Below are positions 1 to 6,183 of a stretch of DNA of 9,144 bases, piece after piece; the first letter of the stretch is position 1, and the number at the start of each line of letters is the position of its first letter. The stretch is taken from positions 1 through 9,144 of the forward strand of contig DTYO01000030.1 in the NCBI GenBank assembly GCA_012961845.1. Reading direction: 5' to 3'. The notes under the pieces were generated by a model. The model ran no database searches. It was not told the origin of the DNA and worked only from the letters and a program-made list of their open reading frames with translations. This DNA is from Thermodesulfobacteriaceae bacterium. Its GTDB lineage: Bacteria; Desulfobacterota; Dissulfuribacteria; Dissulfuribacterales; UBA3076. Made by a program: the position numbers and the translations under genes.

Positions 1-825
1 CTCCTCGAGGGACTACCCGTGTCGGTCCCGGAGACATTGTTGTCCTTGTCTGCCAGCAGGACAACATGGAGCGAATCACAGAGGACCTGGGCTGGCAGGC
101 GAAACATGGCTTTGAGCTGTTTGCCAAAGAAATGGCGCCTGAAAAAAGTGGAGTGCTTGAGGCCATTGTCACCTCCCGTTCCGGTTGCAACGGCCATACA
201 ACCCATGAATTTGAGTTCCGTAAACTGTTTGGGGTTAATCCGCTGGCAATCTTGCGTGGGGATATCGTGTTTGTCGATGATATTGCTCGGAAGAAACTCA
301 AGCCCGGTGATGCTCTCCTACTGCAGGGGCCATTGGAGAGTCTGCGTATCCTGCTGGACAAAACCGATCTGGTCTATACTGAATCTCCCCGGGGTGAAGA
401 GATCAGGGAAGAAAAAGCCTGGCTTGGACTTGGCGCTCTGGGAGCTTTTCTTTTTTTTAGCCCTTGGCCTGAAACAGCCGCTGGCAATAGCCGGACTTGT
501 TGCTCTCCTGATCCTGGTGATTGGCCGGGTGATGCACATTGATAAAGTATATAAAGCGGTGGAGTGGAAAACCATGTTTCTGGTGGGGGTCTGATTCCCC
601 TGGGGCTCGCCTTTGAGAAAACCGGCGCGGCGGATTACCTGGCCATTAATATTCTCCAGGTTTTTACGGATATTTCGCCCATGCTCCTGTACCTGTTGAT
701 GGCGGTTATTACCTCCCTGCTTGCCCTGTTCCTTTCCAATGTCGGTGTTACTGTTCTACTTGTCCCCCTGGCCATGAACATGGCGACCCAAGTGGGTGCG
801 GAGCCGAAAATCGCCGGCCTGCGTC
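1..825 (+). pseudogene. SLC13/DASS-family permease with TrkA-C (RCK_C) domains, 5'-partial and frameshifted remnant
   Basis: Remnant of an inner-membrane sodium/dicarboxylate- or sulfate-type symporter. Reading starts in frame 3 at the window edge with the end of one TrkA-C domain (TRVGPGDIVVLV, from about base 15), then a second TrkA-C domain (about 150-390, with RKLFGVNPLAILRGD and LKPGDALLLQGP). Membrane helices follow. The frame breaks at a run of eight T (451-458); removing one T joins it to LALGLKQPLAIAGLVALL in frame 1. It breaks again at five G (585-589); adding one G restores FLVGGLIPLGLAFEKTGAA, a typical SLC13 stretch. The family match continues through VGVTVLLVPLAMNMATQVG and fades after PKIAGL near 822, so the last helices are missing. 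The two indels compensate, so sequencing error is possible for them, but the lost C-terminus and adjoining transposase fragment argue for a true pseudogene. The substrate cannot be told. Confidence 0.8.
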
Positions 826-868
826 TGAATCCACACCTGCCAGGCGCCGATCCCAACGATAACGGTTC

Positions 869-1084
869 GTGGACATGAAGCTGAAGAGGCTTGTTGGTTG
901 GTTCATCTATGGTTTTCGCAATCGGATGATCGAGCCGGTGTTTGGGCAAATGAAATACTGCCGGGGTCTCAGTCACTTCTGGCTCAGAGACCGGGATAAA
1001 GTACAGGGAGAATTCAGTCTTTGGTGCAGTGCGCACAATTTACTGAAACTATATACCAACAGCCTTCAAGGAGCTGAGACATAG
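869..1084 (+). pseudogene. IS1182-like transposase, C-terminal fragment (DDE_Tnp_1_6 type)
   Basis: The translated piece carries RNRMIEPVFGQMKYCRG, then W-L-R-D-R-D-K-V-Q-G-E-F and AHNLLKL near its end. This is the hallmark C-terminal block of IS1182-type transposases (general pattern: EPVFGQ-K, RG...LRG.EKV.GEW, AHNLLKL), including the last catalytic acidic residue (E of EPVFG). Only about 70 of the usual 450-550 residues are present, and the stretch just before EPVFG (KRLVGWFIYGF) looks eroded. The nominal GTG start at 869 is not a real gene start. Bases 820-868 may be a further degraded part (TPAR-like in another frame), but I cannot assign it. The fragment directly abuts the broken transporter gene, so insertion followed by deletion of most of the element is the simplest history. 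The left end of the element is absent, so terminal repeats cannot be paired. Confidence 0.75.
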
Positions 1085-1112
1085 AGGTAAATCAAAGCAT
1101 AAACAGGCCAGG

Positions 1113-1138
1113 AGGCCTACGACTTCATTGCTAGGCCT
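1113..1138 (+). repeat. Inverted repeat (7-bp arms) downstream of the transposase fragment
   Basis: AGGCCTA at 1113-1119 pairs perfectly with TAGGCCT at 1132-1138 across a 12-base loop. It lies about 30 bases after the transposase stop codon. No T run follows, so a classic intrinsic terminator is not supported; it may be a structural relic of the insertion element. Confidence 0.5.
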
Positions 1139-1321
1139 GATTACCGTCAAAGACAAAAATTGTGGTCAAGGGCTCATTATCCAGATGGATGCTGCTCCTA
1201 TTTCAAGTTGCGTCCGAAAAATGGCTCAAAATATCTGTGGGACAGCCTCTGTTCTGGAATAAAATCCCTGATTTTTTGGGGCGGACTAATGATTGAAAAA
1301 GAGTATGCCGATGTTCCCACC

Positions 1322-1330
1322 AGGAGGTGA
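1322..1330 (+). promoter_or_regulatory. Shine-Dalgarno site AGGAGGTGA that decides the start of the next gene
   Basis: AGGAGGTGA is a full match to the anti-Shine-Dalgarno sequence. It sits 5-7 bases before a TTG at 1336. An in-frame GTG at 1327 lies inside the site itself and so cannot be the start it serves. This supports TTG initiation. Confidence 0.75.
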
Positions 1331-1335
1331 ACATC

Positions 1336-1653
1336 TTGGACTGGTCTGGCTTGCTGGAAATTTTCAGGACAGAGAATCTGATTTCATGCATTTCCAGTTT
1401 GGATCCCATGGAGATTCTTTCCAATCCATACGTAATGATCCCTTTCGGGCTGTTAATTTCCGCCTTGGCTTTTTTCAGGGTGTTTAAGATCCTTGCGCTG
1501 GTTACAGGATGCGCAGCACTGTGGTATGCTGTCTCATACACGATCCCCAGAGGCGGAGGCGAGCTCAATGTGCAGGAACTCACTGTTTTTGGAATAATCT
1601 GTACTGCGGTCTTGGCATCATGGGTCTATGTCTTTATCATCAGGGTAGACTGA
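1336..1653 (+). CDS. Small hydrophobic membrane protein, function unknown
   Basis: Encodes 105 residues from a TTG start chosen because of the very strong Shine-Dalgarno site just upstream. Residues 1-30 are amphipathic and polar. About 33-69 are strongly hydrophobic (one long or two short membrane segments, broken by R48 and K51), a Gly-rich turn follows (RGGGE, 72-76), and a last helix spans about 82-102, ending IIRVD. There is no signal-peptide cleavage site and no recognisable catalytic motif. The glycosylase gene starts 28 bases after the stop on the same strand with no terminator between, so the two are probably co-transcribed. I do not recognise the family; the ideal ribosome site and clean hydrophobic pattern argue that it is a real gene. 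A link to DNA repair is not implied by sequence. Confidence 0.7.
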   Translation: MDWSGLLEIFRTENLISCISSLDPMEILSNPYVMIPFGLLISALAFFRVFKILALVTGCAALWYAVSYTIPRGGGELNVQELTVFGIICTAVLASWVYVFIIRVD

Positions 1654-1681
1654 ATGATTCCCAGGCTTCAAAAGACAGCTC

Positions 1682-2350
1682 ATGAGCGAAATCAGCTTTT
1701 CCAGAAGTTCCGTGTCCGAATATCTTGCAGAGATATATGAGCGGATGTTAAAGGCCCTTGGCCCGCAGGGATGGTGGCCGGGAGATACTCCATTTGAAGT
1801 CTGTGTAGGTGCCGTCCTTACCCAAAATACGAACTGGACCAACGTGGAAAAGGCCATTGCCGGTCTCAGGGAAAGAGACCTTCTTGAACCCAGGGCGATT
1901 TTCGAGCTTCCCAGGGAAATGGTGGCCGCCATCATCCGGCCGGCTGGGTATTACAATGTCAAGGCATCCAGGCTGCGCAACTTTACGGCATTTCTCATGG
2001 AGAAATTCGGCGGCAGCCTGGATGCCATGTTTTCCCTGGCCATGGAAGAACTCAGGTCCATGCTTCTCGAGGTCAATGGCATAGGGCCGGAAACGGCAGA
2101 CAGTATCCTTTTGTATGCCGGAGGATATCCTAGTTTTGTCGTAGACGCCTATACCATGAGAATCCTCAAGAGGCATGATCTTGTTTTCGAAGAGGCCGGA
2201 TACGATGAGGTCAGGTCGCTGTTCATGGATAGCCTCCCTGAAGATCCTGTTCTGTTCAATGAGTACCATGCGCTGCTTGTTGCCCTTGGCAGGAACTACT
2301 GCCGCCGGAGCCGACCTCTGTGCCGGGGGTGTCCGCTTGACGGGATCTGA
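1682..2350 (+). CDS. HhH-GPD base-excision DNA glycosylase, endonuclease III / MagIII-like (COG2231 type)
   Basis: Cytosolic repair enzyme that would flip out and excise a damaged base, most likely alkylated adenine if it behaves like MagIII. The 222 residues show the GWWPGDTPFEVCVGAVLTQN segment (30-49) typical of this subgroup, a helix-hairpin-helix LLEVNGIGPETAD (128-140) and the conserved catalytic aspartate D155 in FVVDAYTMRI. Where endonuclease III has its lyase lysine (GVGRKTA) this protein has E137, so it should be a monofunctional glycosylase without strand-cleaving activity. The C-terminus has C207-X6-C214-X2-C217, the first three ligands of the endonuclease III iron-sulfur cluster. 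The fourth is expected after five more residues, exactly where the TGA stop lies. The ATG has only a weak ribosome site. Substrate preference is inferred; MutY- or Nth-type activity is less likely. Confidence 0.85.
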   Translation: MSEISFSRSSVSEYLAEIYERMLKALGPQGWWPGDTPFEVCVGAVLTQNTNWTNVEKAIAGLRERDLLEPRAIFELPREMVAAIIRPAGYYNVKASRLRNFTAFLMEKFGGSLDAMFSLAMEELRSMLLEVNGIGPETADSILLYAGGYPSFVVDAYTMRILKRHDLVFEEAGYDEVRSLFMDSLPEDPVLFNEYHALLVALGRNYCRRSRPLCRGCPLDGI

Positions 2351-2410
2351 TCCGGGTTTACCTCAGCCTTGCGCATGACAGCCGCCTGCACCTTTCTTTT
2401 TATCAGGAGC

Positions 2411-3181
2411 TCATGTGGTCTTCCGCTGCCTTTTTCTCAGCGATCCGAGGCCCAGTAGGCCGCTTCCCAGGATCAGTACGGTGGCCGGTTCAGGGACAGG
2501 TGCCGCAGGCACAGAGCCTTCAACCACATCGTTTCCGCATGACATGGCCCAGTGGATTGCCAGTTCCGGTATTTCACCGAAGGAATAGTTGAGAGCAAAC
2601 CTGAGGTGGTCGTCTTCATCCTGTCCTCCAAGGTTGTTGATAGACCAGAGGCCGACGGCAAGTGCAGCGGCATTTGCGTCTGGTTGAAACTGGACCAGCT
2701 GGCCGTCCCTGTAGATATATCCGGCTGGAGCCCATGAAAGCACAGGGCTTCCCTGGTCGAAACTGAAAAGCTCGAATGAACCGCTGATCTGTCCGGCCCC
2801 GGGAAGATGGTTGTCGAGAACCAGCGCATAGTTCCAGTTCGTGCCTGTGTTGTTATAGTTGTCATTGACATATGGCTGGTCTCCGTAAGGATTCCATCCT
2901 CCTGTAGCGAGGAACAGGTCGCCCAGCTCCGTTTGGAATTGGCCGATGTTGTCAAGATATCTGGAGTATACGTCTATGTATATCCAGGACCCGTTATAGG
3001 TGACTTCGATTCTGTCTGAATCAAAGTATCCGGCATATCCTATGACATCTGCACCCTGCCATCCGGAGCCTGTGGGACTTGCTCCTGTGTAGTTGTCGTC
3101 GATTGTGTAGGCCCATGCATTTAATGACATGAAGAAAAAGCCTGCAGCTGCAAGTATTGTTACCAGTTTATCTGTATTCAT
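2411..3181 (-). CDS. Exported PEP-CTERM sorting-domain protein
   Basis: A 256-residue secreted protein. It has an N-terminal signal peptide (charged MNTDK, hydrophobic 6-20, likely cleavage after A-W-A at 24). At the C-terminus is a textbook PEP-CTERM tripartite tag: VPEP at 229-232, a Gly/Leu-rich membrane helix to about 248, and the basic tail RKRQRK. In this family an exosortase in the inner membrane recognises the tag, and export is tied to exopolysaccharide or biofilm matrix; no exosortase is in the window. The mature region is rich in Gly, Asn, Tyr and Asp (for example TGGWNPYGDQPYVNDN), beta-rich in character, with one cysteine and no enzyme motif I recognise. AAGGAGG lies nine bases before the ATG. 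A sigma-54-type promoter precedes it. It converges with the glycosylase gene, 60 bases away, with no strong terminator between. Confidence 0.92.
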   Translation of the reverse strand: MNTDKLVTILAAAGFFFMSLNAWAYTIDDNYTGASPTGSGWQGADVIGYAGYFDSDRIEVTYNGSWIYIDVYSRYLDNIGQFQTELGDLFLATGGWNPYGDQPYVNDNYNNTGTNWNYALVLDNHLPGAGQISGSFELFSFDQGSPVLSWAPAGYIYRDGQLVQFQPDANAAALAVGLWSINNLGGQDEDDHLRFALNYSFGEIPELAIHWAMSCGNDVVEGSVPAAPVPEPATVLILGSGLLGLGSLRKRQRKTT

Positions 3182-3190
3182 ATCCTGATA

Positions 3191-3197
3191 CCTCCTT
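3191..3197 (-). promoter_or_regulatory. Shine-Dalgarno site of the PEP-CTERM gene
   Basis: Reading the minus strand, AAGGAGG ends nine bases before the ATG at 3181. It is a near-perfect site and fixes the start that gives a complete signal peptide. Confidence 0.8.
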
Positions 3198-3231
3198 ATA
3201 AGTCTTATGATTAAAAATATTTGCCAAGCTC

Positions 3232-3245
3232 TTAAAAATTTTTAA
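3232..3245. repeat. 14-bp perfect AT-only palindrome at the predicted transcription start
   Basis: TTAAAAATTTTTAA is self-complementary. It covers about +1 to +14 of the transcript predicted from the sigma-54 promoter at 3256-3271. It could be a binding site, a bend, or simply AT-rich leader DNA. Confidence 0.5.
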
Positions 3246-3255
3246 TACTTGTCTG

Positions 3256-3271
3256 AGCAATAGTCATGCCA
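3256..3271 (-). promoter_or_regulatory. Candidate sigma-54 (RpoN) -24/-12 promoter for the PEP-CTERM gene
   Basis: On the minus strand the sequence is TGGCATGACTATTGCT. The RpoN consensus is TGGCACGRNNNTTGCW, so every specified position matches except C6, which is T. The invariant GG and GC pairs have the required ten-base separation. The -12 GC is at 3257-3258, which predicts a start of transcription near 3245 and a leader of about 64 bases. It is the only such match I noticed in the window, and it sits in the correct place and orientation. In Zoogloea, PEP-CTERM genes depend on RpoN with the PrsK/PrsR two-component system, which fits. Confidence 0.75.
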
Positions 3272-3311
3272 GAAGAAAATGAGGTTTTTGTGTGATCCTG
3301 GCCTGGCTGTT

Positions 3312-3346
3312 TTGGTAACTTTGCCGCTTATTTTTACTGTTGGTAA
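3312..3346 (-). promoter_or_regulatory. Possible upstream activator repeats (two TTACCAA copies)
   Basis: On the minus strand TTACCAA occurs at 3346-3340 and at 3318-3312, 28 bases apart in direct orientation. They lie about 70 and 98 bases upstream of the start predicted from the sigma-54 promoter, the usual zone for enhancer-binding activators. Seven-base repeats in AT-rich DNA can arise by chance, so this is only a candidate. Confidence 0.25.
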
Positions 3347-3496
3347 TTTTTTCCACAAGTCAGGAGGGAAAAAGTTCGGACTGTTGTGAAGTTTGTGTTT
3401 CCATTTCGACGCGCAGTCTGCTGCCTGCCGGAACCTGCTGCTGTATTTATCAAACTGTCTTTGTGATATGGGGACTTGGGAGTATTATCAGGTATA

Positions 3497-5230
3497 ATGA
3501 AGCTGAAAAAAAATACCACATGCCTGCAACTTCCTGCCTGCAGGGAAGAAATGCGGGAAAGAAGATGGGAAAATGTCGATGTGGTTCTGGTTTCGGGCGA
3601 CGCCTATATAGATCATCCATCTTTTGGAACGGCCCTGATAAGCCGGTGGCTGGAGGCACATGGGTTCAGGGTGGCGATACTCGCACAGCCCCGCCATGAC
3701 TCTGCCGACGACTTCTTACAATTCGGAAGGCCGCGCCTTTTTTTCGGCATCTCAGCCGGAAACATGGACTCAATAGTGTCAAATTATACCGGCTATGCCA
3801 GAGTTAGATCCAGAGATGTATATTCTCCTGAAGGTAATCCATATTTTGGAGCAGAGAAAACAAGAACCTGCCGCAGGAGGCCCGACCGCGCTACGATAAG
3901 ATATGCGCATCTTGCCAGACAGGCCTATAGAGATGTGCCCATAGTTCTTGGAGGAATAGAGGCGTCACTGAGGCGGTTTGTACACTATGATTACCAGCAG
4001 GAAAAACTGAGGGCATCCGTACTGACCGATGCCAAGGCAGACCTTCTGGTTTACGGAATGGGGGAGAGGGCTGTTCTTGAAATAGCCGGAAGACTTGCCA
4101 GGGGGGCGGGGCTGGCCGGCATTCCGGGTACATGCGAGAGGCTTTCTGAAACCCGGTTTGCTGCAAGGCAGTTGGAAACGTCCCCACTCACCCTCCCGTC
4201 ATGGGATTCAATACATGCCAACAGGGAGCGGTTTCTGGACGCCGAACTTGCGCTGGACGCACACGCACGGTCCTTTTCCATGTCCCCGGTCGTTCAGAAA
4301 CAGCAATCCATGTGGGTGCTTCAGAACCGGCCTGCCGGGCCTCTCACCAGAGATGAATTCGACAGAATCGGCCTGCTTCCCTTTACCAGGCGCCCGCATC
4401 CCTCAGCAGGAGACGTGCCTGCATACAGAATGGTGCGCCATTCTATAAATATCGTAAGGGGATGTTTTGGAAACTGTTCATTTTGCGCCATTGCCAGGCA
4501 TCAGGGACCTGTTATCGTGTCCAAGTCGCCTGGAGCTGTGGTGAAAGAGGCAGGAATGGTGGCTGAAATGCCTGATTTCAGGGGGACCATCACGGATCTT
4601 GGAGGACCTACTGCCAACATGTATGGTGCAGGCTGCAGACTGTCTGTACGGTGCAGGCGGCATGACTGTCTTTTCCCCCGGGTATGCAGACATCTTGACG
4701 TGGATGACTCACTGTACGACCTGATCCTGCGGGTTGAAAGGATTACCGGAGTCCGCCGGGTGTTCATATCCTCAGGGCTTCGCATGGAGCTTCTGCTTGG
4801 GAAACCACGGCTGCTGCAGCGCCTGCTCCAGAAGAATATTTCGGGATCCATGAAGATCGCTCCAGAGCATACGGAAAGTTTTGTGCTCCACCTCATGCAT
4901 AAGTCTGGGTATGAAGTCCTCAGGCGGTTTCTTGAGGAGGCTGGAAAGATTTCCAGAAAAGCCGGTATGAAACCCCGGTTTACTCCGTATTTTATTTCTG
5001 CTCATCCGGGCTGCAGCATGGATCATATGAAAAAAATGGCCGGTAAAATCAAAAATCTCGGTCTCTATGCAGGGCACCTCCAGGACTTCACGCCCACTCC
5101 TGGAACTGTTTCCACGGCCATGTATGTGACCGGTCTGCACAGGGATACACGGGAACCGATTCAGGTGGCCAGAACGAGGCGTGCCCGGCGGGCCCAGAGA
5201 CGAATACTGGAGGGGCTCATGCGCGGCTGA
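3497..5230 (+). CDS. ygiQ: YgiQ-family radical SAM protein
   Basis: A 577-residue cytosolic iron-sulfur enzyme of the YgiQ family; its physiological reaction is not established. The N-terminus shows the family signature LPACREEM then DVVLVSGDAYIDHPSFG, a cobalamin-binding-like region typical of the family. The middle holds GISAGNMDSIVSNYT and the GGIEASLRRFVHYDY block. The radical SAM cluster motif is C323-F-G-N-C327-S-F-C330, preceded by HSINIVRGC and followed by ITDLGGPTANMYG. Further family blocks are MKIAPEH and LQDFTPTPGT. The ATG at 3497 is chosen because AGG lies a few bases upstream and the family signature begins about 16 residues later; a TTG at 3476 is possible. The protein stops soon after the GTVSTAMYVTG...REPIQVAR segment, so most of the tail seen in longer homologues such as E. 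coli YgiQ is missing. It appears monocistronic, diverging from the PEP-CTERM gene across 315 bases. Confidence 0.93.
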   Translation: MKLKKNTTCLQLPACREEMRERRWENVDVVLVSGDAYIDHPSFGTALISRWLEAHGFRVAILAQPRHDSADDFLQFGRPRLFFGISAGNMDSIVSNYTGYARVRSRDVYSPEGNPYFGAEKTRTCRRRPDRATIRYAHLARQAYRDVPIVLGGIEASLRRFVHYDYQQEKLRASVLTDAKADLLVYGMGERAVLEIAGRLARGAGLAGIPGTCERLSETRFAARQLETSPLTLPSWDSIHANRERFLDAELALDAHARSFSMSPVVQKQQSMWVLQNRPAGPLTRDEFDRIGLLPFTRRPHPSAGDVPAYRMVRHSINIVRGCFGNCSFCAIARHQGPVIVSKSPGAVVKEAGMVAEMPDFRGTITDLGGPTANMYGAGCRLSVRCRRHDCLFPRVCRHLDVDDSLYDLILRVERITGVRRVFISSGLRMELLLGKPRLLQRLLQKNISGSMKIAPEHTESFVLHLMHKSGYEVLRRFLEEAGKISRKAGMKPRFTPYFISAHPGCSMDHMKKMAGKIKNLGLYAGHLQDFTPTPGTVSTAMYVTGLHRDTREPIQVARTRRARRAQRRILEGLMRG

Positions 5231-5295
5231 GTGGTTCCAGAGAGATAGCCTGCGGGATTTCCTCCTGTCCAGGATGTGCGCATCCGCTTCATGAA

Positions 5296-5334
5296 GAACC
5301 GAAATGGATGCACTTGACACGGATAATTCGGTTC
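5296..5334. repeat. 8-bp inverted repeat GAACCGAA / TTCGGTTC
   Basis: GAACCGAA at 5296-5303 is perfectly complementary to TTCGGTTC at 5327-5334, with 23 bases between. It lies 66 bases after the ygiQ stop. The loop is long for a terminator and no T run follows, so an operator or structural RNA element is more likely if it has a function. Confidence 0.5.
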
Positions 5335-5565
5335 GAGAGTGTGCCGAAGATGAAAGACGGAGAGGGAATGGACTTACTCTGATACTTCAGGCCCCAGACA
5401 ATGCAGCAGATCTGGTGCAATCGTGCTCTCCCTTGCGGTTTCAAATGCCGGACGTTTTTTATTGAATTCACTTCATCTTTGTTGGAGCAGTTCTTAACTT
5501 ACAGTATTTTAGTAATCCGCTGTGATTTGTGTTGATCAGCATTTGTCTAGTTTTTGAAAGGAATA

Positions 5566-5589
5566 ATCCGGGTTGAAATCCGGGATGAA
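5566..5589 (+). repeat. 12-bp tandem duplication overlapping the ribosome-binding region
   Basis: ATCCGGGTTGAA is followed immediately by ATCCGGGATGAA, 11 of 12 positions equal. The second copy ends five bases before the ATG at 5595, and its GGGATGA is the only plausible ribosome site. Change in copy number would alter the leader. Confidence 0.6.
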
Positions 5590-5594
5590 ACATT

Positions 5595-6044
5595 ATGAGT
5601 TTGAAGGACTGGCTGAAATCTGCAGTATCTGCGCCACCCAGGGTACATATGTTTCTTGCTGCCCTAGTATGGTCTTTGGCGGGAGCTTTCCTGTTTCTGA
5701 AAGGAATAAAAGAAATATGGAGCACTGCTGAACCTGTGGGCCTGTGGTGGTTTTTCCTGGCTGCAGGGACAGGAGCTGTCAAGGGGCAGCTGGTTCTCAG
5801 AAAATCTGCCGCGAGAATCATTCAGAGAATAGAATCCCGCGGAGAAAGGAGGTTCATCGGCAGTTTTCTGTCGATCAGGGCATGGGGGATGATTTTGGTC
5901 ATGATCCTGCTGGGCAGGATGCTGAGGATGAGTACTCTACCGCCTCTGCTCATATGGGGAGTATATCTGGCTGTTGGAACGGCACTCTTTTCCTCAAGCA
6001 GGTTTTTCTGGGCAGGATTTTTTCGATTTGAAAGACATAGCTGA
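5595..6044 (+). CDS. Four-helix integral membrane protein, function unknown
   Basis: Encodes 149 residues with likely inner-membrane helices at about 18-38, 48-66, 94-110 and 115-134. A basic cytoplasmic-type loop lies between helices two and three (RKSAARIIQRIESRGERR, 69-86). The two halves look alike: LWWFFLAAGTGAVKGQ (50-65) lines up with LLIWGVYLAVGTALFS (118-133), and each is preceded by a Trp-started hydrophobic helix (W26, W97), suggesting an internal duplication of a two-helix unit. No catalytic or metal-binding motif is visible and I do not recognise the family. The ATG has only a weak GGGA ribosome site. Its neighbours are a stretch without genes upstream and the convergent SHOCT gene downstream, so it appears to be transcribed alone. 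Confidence 0.75.
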   Translation: MSLKDWLKSAVSAPPRVHMFLAALVWSLAGAFLFLKGIKEIWSTAEPVGLWWFFLAAGTGAVKGQLVLRKSAARIIQRIESRGERRFIGSFLSIRAWGMILVMILLGRMLRMSTLPPLLIWGVYLAVGTALFSSSRFFWAGFFRFERHS

Positions 6045-6158
6045 CGTTTTATGCCTTTGAGGATTCCGGCCCCGCCGTTTGTCATGGATGCCGGGAAGCA
6101 TTCTGAATTCAGGTATGTCCCTGATGTCAGCCCGGCAGGGAATGTGGAGACAGCCTGC

Positions 6159-6173
6159 AGCACCACCGGTGCT
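6159..6173 (+). terminator. Weak hairpin between convergent genes
   Basis: AGCACC (6159-6164), loop ACC, GGTGCT (6168-6173), then ATTTGTT. The 6-bp GC-rich stem with a short T-rich tail could end transcription of the membrane-protein gene that stops at 6044, although it lies 115 bases downstream. The stem could also serve the opposing gene that ends at 6184. Confidence 0.35.
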
Positions 6174-6183
6174 ATTTGTTACC

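Larger units (their letters stand above)
1085..1335. other. Non-coding stretch after the transposase fragment
   Basis: About 250 bases with no convincing gene. It holds a hairpin at 1113-1138 and probably the outer part of the old insertion element. GTGGGACAGCCTC near 1237-1249 could be its right terminus, but with no left copy in the window this cannot be confirmed. A TAAAAT hexamer at 1260-1265 resembles a -10 box but has no good -35 at the correct distance, so no promoter is called for the downstream gene. Confidence 0.5.
5231..5594. other. 364-base stretch without a convincing gene
   Basis: Contains a small GGATG/CATCC hairpin (5272-5285) after ygiQ, without a T tract, an 8-bp inverted repeat (5296-5334), and a 12-bp tandem duplication just before the next gene. 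A 53-codon frame runs from ATG 5304 to TGA 5465 on the plus strand and a 60-codon frame overlaps it on the minus strand (5289-5471). Neither has a ribosome site or a recognisable protein pattern, so neither is called as a gene. The region could be a relic or a regulatory/RNA locus. Confidence 0.5.

Noticed and set aside
2348..2420. Selenocysteine read-through of the glycosylase TGA
   Set aside because: The 30 or so in-frame residues after TGA look random, run into the 3' end of the opposing gene, and no convincing hairpin lies at the required distance. Kept only as a remote alternative.
3493..3498. Perfect TATAAT hexamer at the ygiQ start codon
   Set aside because: It overlaps the ATG and has no -35 box at 16-18 bases; the family N-terminal signature (LPACREEM) lies downstream of this ATG and supports translation from it.
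3340..3699. A 119-residue plus-strand frame overlapping the start of ygiQ
   Set aside because: Low-complexity, cysteine- and glycine-rich read-through of the ygiQ 5' end in another frame; ygiQ has clear family motifs.
5304..5465. 53-codon frame as a small gene
   Set aside because: No ribosome site, no recognisable pattern, and an equally long frame on the other strand; listed only within the intergenic entry.
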